NCBI GenBank assembly: GCA_023415935.1
Contig: JAEZIX010000076.1
Span: 1 to 10,365, forward strand
DNA length: 10,365 bases
Origin: Cyanobacteria bacterium OH_CDB_20
Lineage (GTDB): Bacteria; Cyanobacteriota; Vampirovibrionia; Gastranaerophilales; Gastranaerophilaceae
Direction of reading: 5' to 3'
Below, one piece after another: positions 7,398 to 10,365 of this stretch (the first letter of the stretch is position 1; each line of letters starts with the position of its first letter). The notes beneath the pieces were generated by a model that worked only from the letters and a program-made list of their open reading frames with translations, had not been told where the DNA came from and did no database searches. The translations under genes and the position numbers were made by a program.

Positions 7398-8262
7398 TTG
7401 CTTTTACTTTTCTAAGTTTTTTAATTATTGGTTTTTCTGAATCGTATACAACTTTTTTTCCATCACCTAAGATAGAGTTAATAAGTCTAATATCTCTTAT
7501 CATTCTATGTAGACCTTCAGGCTCAAGACTAGCAGCTTGATCTGTTCCCCAAAGGGTTCTGTCAATTGTGATATGACGCTCGACTGCAACAGCTCCTATT
7601 GTAGCAGCTATAACCGAAGGTGTGACGCCACGTTCGTGTCCAGAATATCCGACAGGGCAGCCATATCTCTCTTTTAATGTATTTATAACCCTCAAATTAA
7701 GTTCACCATTATCTGTAGGATAAGTTGATGTACAGTGGAAAAGTATTAAATCTTCTTTTCCTAAAACCTTAACAGCATGATCAATTTCTTCAATTGTGCT
7801 CATACCTGTAGAAAGTAAGATTGGCTTACCTTTTGACCTTGTGTATTTTAAAAGTTCATCATCAGTAAGTGCTGCAGAAGCAATTTTATAACAAGGTGGG
7901 TCAAATTGATCAATAAAATCAACTGATTTCTTATCCCAACAAGACGCAAACCACATTATGCCTTTACTTTTACAATATTCATCAATTTCTTTGTATTCAT
8001 CATAGCCAAATTCAAGCCCTCTTTTTAAATCACCATTAGTATTTCCAAGAGGGGTAATTCTTGGCATATCTAGTTCTTCTTTTGTGTAGACTTCATCTAC
8101 TGTTCTTTTTTGGAATTTAACAGCATCACAACCTGACGCAGAAGCAATATCTATAAGTTTTTTTGCCAATTTTAAAGAACCGTTGTGATTAATTCCTATT
8201 TCACCAATGACCAAACAGTGCTCACCACCGACATTTACATCCCCAATTTGCACTTTATCCAT
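7387..8262 (-). CDS. neuB: Short NeuB-family nonulosonic acid synthase without SAF domain
   Basis: A PEP-dependent sialic-acid-synthase-family enzyme, which condenses PEP with a hexosamine or hexose (or its 6-phosphate). The TIM-barrel is complete in these 291 residues: GEIGINHNG (20-28; catalytic-type E21), DAVKFQKR (46-53), FASCWD (105-110), YKIASAALT (125-133), LLSTGMS (149-155), HCTSTYPT (176-183), GYSGHE (205-210; metal-ligand-type H209) and ERHITID (228-234; H230), then GTDQAASLE. The protein stops at EKPIIKKLRKVKANVI, so the ~60-residue C-terminal SAF (antifreeze-like) domain of typical ~340-350-residue NeuB is absent. After the TAG this frame soon meets another stop and the phosphatase begins, so no broken SAF remnant is present. 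I chose ATG 8262 because GGAG lies 6 nt upstream; an ATG at 8274 has no usable RBS. Exact sugar (Neu5Ac, KDN, legionaminic or other) is undetermined. Confidence 0.9.
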   Translation of the reverse strand: MDKVQIGDVNVGGEHCLVIGEIGINHNGSLKLAKKLIDIASASGCDAVKFQKRTVDEVYTKEELDMPRITPLGNTNGDLKRGLEFGYDEYKEIDEYCKSKGIMWFASCWDKKSVDFIDQFDPPCYKIASAALTDDELLKYTRSKGKPILLSTGMSTIEEIDHAVKVLGKEDLILFHCTSTYPTDNGELNLRVINTLKERYGCPVGYSGHERGVTPSVIAATIGAVAVERHITIDRTLWGTDQAASLEPEGLHRMIRDIRLINSILGDGKKVVYDSEKPIIKKLRKVKANVI

Positions 8263-8268
8263 ATAAAA

Positions 8269-8272
8269 CTCC
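8269..8272 (-). promoter_or_regulatory. Shine-Dalgarno deciding the neuB start
   Basis: GGAG on the minus strand lies 6 nt before ATG 8262. It overlaps the upstream ATG (8272-8274), which would add four residues but lacks its own correctly spaced site. This favours the shorter start. Confidence 0.65.
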
Positions 8273-8290
8273 ATTTCCTACTAACACATA

Positions 8291-8863
8291 TTATAAATAT
8301 TTTTTATAAACCTGCTCAAATTCACTATCTGAAGCAATTTCTTCTTCTTGCTCTTCAGATTCATCCGGCGGGAATAATGTTTTAAGACCTTGTTCAATAG
8401 TTTCTTGTGAGACTCCCTCTTTATTTTCGTCAGTCAATTTTACTTCTTCTTCAACAAGGGCATTTTTATCAAATTCTTTTAGAAGACTTATTTGATTAGG
8501 GGTAGAACCCAAAACAAGATATTTTCCGTTGACTTCAACTATGTGAACAGCGCTGTTAGCACTCAAAGACTTTGAATTTATGATTTTTAATTTATTTAAA
8601 TCAAATGATTTATCTTCAATCGACAAGGCTTTAGAGTTAAACAAACTAATCTTTTTATAAAAGAAAGCAACAACATAAATAAATACAACCATTAACAATG
8701 TCGAAATAAGCACTCTGGAGATACTTGGAAGCTCTGGATTTGATTTGAGAACCTCTTTCATCTGGTTTGTCAAAACATTAGGAATTGCACCAGCAAATGT
8801 GCCTTCAAGATACCAAAAAACAGTTAAAAAACCAATCAGTGCTTGTATTTTTTTCATCGTCAA
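8291..8863 (-). CDS. fliO: FliO-like flagellar biosynthesis membrane protein
   Basis: FliO assists assembly of the FliPQR core of the flagellar type III export apparatus in the inner membrane. The 190-residue product has a hydrophobic N-terminus ending in small residues (4-27, through GTFAGA), consistent with a signal peptide or first membrane helix, and a short loop. A strong transmembrane segment follows (about 51-69, VLISTLLMVVFIYVVAFFY), then the FliO-type cytoplasmic beta domain at 92-131 (LKIINSKSLSANSAVHIVEV and YLVLGSTPNQISLLKEF). A very acidic tail (about 166-183, PDESEEQEEE) is not part of the family core. Start: TTG 8863 has AAAGGA 7 nt upstream; ATG 8857 is two codons in but 13 nt from the same site. 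It heads the operon with neuB and the phosphatase, 28 nt before neuB. FliO is poorly conserved in sequence, so the call rests on topology plus the domain pattern. Confidence 0.72.
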   Translation of the reverse strand: MTMKKIQALIGFLTVFWYLEGTFAGAIPNVLTNQMKEVLKSNPELPSISRVLISTLLMVVFIYVVAFFYKKISLFNSKALSIEDKSFDLNKLKIINSKSLSANSAVHIVEVNGKYLVLGSTPNQISLLKEFDKNALVEEEVKLTDENKEGVSQETIEQGLKTLFPPDESEEQEEEIASDSEFEQVYKKYL

Positions 8864-8870
8864 ATTGCTT

Positions 8871-8876
8871 TCCTTT
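8871..8876 (-). promoter_or_regulatory. Shine-Dalgarno of fliO
   Basis: AAAGGA on the minus strand, 7 nt before TTG 8863 and 13 nt before ATG 8857. Spacing favours the TTG, codon preference the ATG; the difference is two residues. Confidence 0.5.
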
Positions 8877-8887
8877 CTTGTTCGTTA

Positions 8888-8896
8888 ATTATATCA
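8888..8896 (-). promoter_or_regulatory. Extended -10 promoter for the fliO-lysC operon
   Basis: TGATATAAT on the minus strand is a perfect extended -10 (TGnTATAAT), ending 24 nt upstream of the TTG start. No good -35 is seen about 17 nt further up, which an extended -10 can tolerate. It does not look like a sigma-28 (TAAA-N15-GCCGATAA) or sigma-54 (TGGC-N8-TTGC) flagellar promoter, so the operon is probably under housekeeping control. Confidence 0.6.
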
Positions 8897-8929
8897 CATA
8901 ATATCTTTAATCTATTGTTTCTATAAGAA

Positions 8930-8947
8930 TTATTAAACGTTTAATAA
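8930..8947. repeat. Perfect 18-bp palindrome, candidate operator
   Basis: TTATTAAACGTTTAATAA is identical to its reverse complement and lies in the divergent region between the fliO and rpsP promoters, about 35 bp upstream of the fliO -10. No gene ends here, so it is unlikely to be a terminator; a dimeric repressor site is a natural reading. No regulator gene is nearby. Confidence 0.5.
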
Positions 8948-8989
8948 AATTTTTTAACACCTATTGATTAATAATTTTCTTTGTGGTTC

Positions 8990-8995
8990 CATAAT
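8990..8995 (+). promoter_or_regulatory. Possible rpsP -10 box
   Basis: CATAAT (five of six to consensus) would start transcription around 9002, giving a leader of about 150 nt. The nearest -35-like TTGATT (8964-8969) is 20 nt away, longer than ideal. Weak evidence. Confidence 0.35.
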
Positions 8996-9013
8996 ATTAC
9001 ACGCTTGAAGCAA

Positions 9014-9117
9014 TCCTCAACGCTTTAGGCATGGCGGCTGAGGAGCCAAAGTTAAGAGAGGCTTTAATAGAACAGATATTAAAACCGAAATAACTAAAGG
9101 CTATGGTTAAAACAACC
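9014..9117 (+). promoter_or_regulatory. Hairpin-rich rpsP leader
   Basis: Three potential stems lie between the probable promoter and rpsP. The first joins TCCTCA (9014-9019) to TGAGGA (9039-9044), extended inside by CGC/GCG (9021-9023 with 9034-9036). The second joins TTTAATA (9063-9069) to TATTAAA (9077-9083) with a 7-nt loop. The third joins GGTT (9105-9108) to AACC (9114-9117). The segment around 9015-9050 is visibly richer in G+C than the rest of the intergenic DNA. An autoregulatory ribosomal leader is possible; it matches no leader I can name. Confidence 0.35.
9031..9093 (+). other. Possible 20-codon leader ORF upstream of rpsP
   Basis: ATG to TAA encodes MAAEEPKLREALIEQILKPK, an amphipathic-looking peptide. 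The frame is open without a start back to 8995 (a TAA sits at 8992-8994). There is no convincing RBS; only TAGG occurs 4 bases upstream. It ends 59 nt before rpsP and coincides with the leader hairpins. It could be a leader peptide, a gene remnant or chance. I do not recognise it. Confidence 0.2.
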
Positions 9118-9152
9118 GACTCACTACAACACAACAAGGAGAACGAAACCAA

Positions 9153-9530
9153 ATGGTTAAGATAAGACTAAGAAGAATGGGAAATAAGAAAAACCCTATA
9201 TACAGAATTGTAGTTCTTAACTCTACAACAAAAAGAGAAGCTGCTCCAATTCAATTCCTAGGCAACTACAACCCAAAAACTAAAGAACTTAAGCTTGATA
9301 AAACAGCTGCTCTTGATTGGGTTAAAAAAGGCGCACAACCTACAGACACAGTTAAATATCTATTAGATAATTCTGATGCTGAAGGAAAACTAATATACAA
9401 ACAAAAAACTACACAAAAATTATCTAAAAAAGCTCAAGCAAAACTTGAAGCTGAAAAAGCTGCAGCACAAGCCGCCGCAGCCGCACCTAAAGAGGAAGCG
9501 GTTGTAGCGGAGGAAACTGTTGCAGAATAA
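9153..9530 (+). CDS. rpsP: 30S ribosomal protein S16 with Ala/Lys/Glu-rich tail
   Basis: A small-subunit protein that binds 16S rRNA early in assembly. The first ~80 residues are canonical S16: MVKIRLRRMGNKKNPIYRIVV (1-21), REAAPIQFLGNYNPKT (28-43), the LDWVKKGAQPTDTV helix (54-67) and KYLL. The total of 125 residues exceeds the ~80-90 of compact S16 because of a low-complexity tail from about residue 85, rich in K/Q then A and E (KKAQAKLEAEKAAAQAAAAA...). Tails of this type occur in several phyla and are probably disordered and exposed. The RBS AAGGAG (9136-9141) lies 11 nt from the ATG. A strong terminator follows 30 nt after the stop and the next gene is an unrelated glycosyltransferase, so rpsP appears to be transcribed alone instead of with rimM-trmD-rplS as in many bacteria. 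Confidence 0.98.
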   Translation: MVKIRLRRMGNKKNPIYRIVVLNSTTKREAAPIQFLGNYNPKTKELKLDKTAALDWVKKGAQPTDTVKYLLDNSDAEGKLIYKQKTTQKLSKKAQAKLEAEKAAAQAAAAAPKEEAVVAEETVAE

Positions 9531-9560
9531 TAAGTTTTACAGGGAAAGAGAACACTTATT

Positions 9561-9593
9561 TACCGCTTTAAATTTAAGGCGGTATTTTTATTT
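9561..9593 (+). terminator. Intrinsic terminator after rpsP
   Basis: Arms 9561-9570 (TACCGCTTTA) and 9575-9584 (TAAGGCGGTA) pair over 10 bp including one G-U, with a four-base loop, followed directly by TTTTTATTT. The G/C-rich stem base and T tract make this the clearest Rho-independent terminator in the window. Confidence 0.9.
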
Positions 9594-9625
9594 GTAAATT
9601 TTTTCTTTTTTAAAAGTCTGAATTG

Positions 9626-9631
9626 TATAAT
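9626..9631 (+). promoter_or_regulatory. -10 box of the CgeB-like gene
   Basis: TATAAT, 15 nt before the ATG at 9647, implies a very short leader that begins close to the AAAGGA ribosome-binding site (9637-9642). No clear -35; the upstream sequence is a T-rich run. Moderate evidence, supported by the terminator just before it. Confidence 0.4.
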
Positions 9632-9646
9632 GTATAAAAGGATTTT

Positions 9647-10365
9647 ATGAAAAAACTATTTGTTATATCACCAATAAGTATTGCAGGGTGCCTGATTATT
9701 CATGGCCTGGCTGAAGCATTTAGAGAACTTGGCGTATTTACTGTTGAAAAAGATGTAAGGGATGTCACTTTTGAAGAAATTCAAAAATACAAACCCGACT
9801 ATATTCTTGGCTATGACTATGGTTTTCTTGTAAATAAAGAACTAGCAAAAGACCTTAAAAAATTAAAGGGCGTCAAATTTATTCACTATTTTGCTGATGA
9901 GCCAAAGAGTAAATTCGCTTACACAGACAATCCTGAAATGTATGAAGAATTAAAAAAGCTCAAAAACAAATATGTTTTCAACTGGGATCCTGAGTTCCTA
10001 GATGATTTTAAAGGAAGTATATATCTTCCGCTTGGAATAGATAAGAAGCTTTACAAGACCGAATTTTCAGGATATGAACATAATATCTCATTTGTCGGTA
10101 GACCTTTAACAAAAAAAAGACAGGCTGTTTTGACAAGATTAATAAAAGAATTCGGAGAAATAAGCCTTTTCTGTTACGAAGATCATTTCAAAAGAAGCAT
10201 AAAAGAAATTGAAGAAAAAAATCTCTTAACAGAACAAGAACTTAAGTCTTATAAAGCTTCTTACAAGGGTTTTGTAAAAACAGAAAAAGACTTGGCTAAA
10301 ATATACAATTCTTCAAAAGTAAATATAAACGTTACAGAACAGGGATTGAATAACATAAATTACAG
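9647..10365 (+). CDS. CgeB-like glycosyltransferase (5' part, runs off window)
   Basis: Open from ATG 9647 to the last base (239 full codons, frame unbroken); the 3' end lies outside the window. It begins MKKLFVISPISIAGCLIIHGLAEAFRELG, a GT-B-type N-terminal Rossmann start, followed by DYILGYDYGFL (about 51-61), FIHYFADEPKSKF and YVFNWDPEFL. The linker has YLPLGIDKKLY, then NISFVGRPLTKKRQAVLTRL and finally NSSKVNINVTEQGLNNINYR at the window edge. The sequence LPLGID..., ISFVG....R..., N-I-N...QG...NYR is the pattern of CgeB/DUF3880-type glycosyltransferases, soluble enzymes found in spore-coat, capsule and flagellin-modification loci. AAAGGA lies 4 nt upstream of the ATG. Donor and acceptor are unknown. 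The GT-B family call is likely; a specific role is not determinable. Confidence 0.75.
   Translation, partial: MKKLFVISPISIAGCLIIHGLAEAFRELGVFTVEKDVRDVTFEEIQKYKPDYILGYDYGFLVNKELAKDLKKLKGVKFIHYFADEPKSKFAYTDNPEMYEELKKLKNKYVFNWDPEFLDDFKGSIYLPLGIDKKLYKTEFSGYEHNISFVGRPLTKKRQAVLTRLIKEFGEISLFCYEDHFKRSIKEIEEKNLLTEQELKSYKASYKGFVKTEKDLAKIYNSSKVNINVTEQGLNNINY

Noticed and set aside
8263..8274. neuB start at ATG 8274
   Set aside because: Its upstream sequence lacks a properly spaced Shine-Dalgarno, while GGAG is 6 nt before ATG 8262.
9040..9045. GAGGAG as a ribosome-binding site for a small gene
   Set aside because: No ATG, GTG or TTG lies 5-12 nt downstream in a frame that stays open for a useful length.

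Overview
The window is strongly AT-rich bacterial chromosome with dense genes, short spacers, A/G-rich Shine-Dalgarno sites and AT-rich hairpin terminators. Several contents suggest a low-G+C anaerobe that encodes a flagellar export component: an oxygen/NO-reducing A-type flavoprotein, a FliO-like protein, a short sialic-acid-synthase-family protein, and an S16 protein with an Ala/Lys/Glu tail. My best guess is the non-photosynthetic sister group of cyanobacteria (Vampirovibrionia/'Melainabacteria', Gastranaerophilales-like), with a low-G+C Firmicute as the main alternative. This is a judgement from gene style only; no rRNA or definitive marker comparison was possible.

Left block (72-2153, plus strand): three overlapping genes form an operon, a uridine-kinase-like P-loop kinase, nadD (NAD biosynthesis) and the HD-domain nucleotide hydrolase yqeK. 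It converges, with a single base between stop codons, on an unrecognised 129-residue, probably disordered protein (2155-2544, minus).

Centre (2636-8863, minus strand): fprA (A-type flavo-diiron protein, start corrected to 3823) has its own -10 box directly downstream of the terminator of a five-gene run. That run reads fliO-like, short neuB, KdsC-like HAD phosphatase, a 570-residue TPR protein, and lysC (aspartate kinase). Spacing is tight (from an 11-nt overlap to gaps of 4, 7 and 28 nt), there is an extended -10 promoter upstream of fliO and a hairpin terminator after lysC, so it looks like one transcription unit. The neuB/HAD pair fits synthesis of a nonulosonic acid through a 9-phosphate intermediate. 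Its position next to fliO invites, but does not prove, a role in decorating flagella or the cell surface.

Right block: a 289-bp divergent region (8864-9152) holds the fliO promoter, a perfect 18-bp palindrome, a probable rpsP promoter and a hairpin-rich rpsP leader with a 20-codon coding-like ORF. rpsP (9153-9530) is followed at once by a strong intrinsic terminator, so it appears monocistronic, unlike the common rpsP-rimM-trmD-rplS arrangement. The window ends inside a CgeB-like glycosyltransferase gene (9647 onward) that is open to the last base.

I see no tRNA or rRNA gene, insertion sequence, CRISPR array or phage module.
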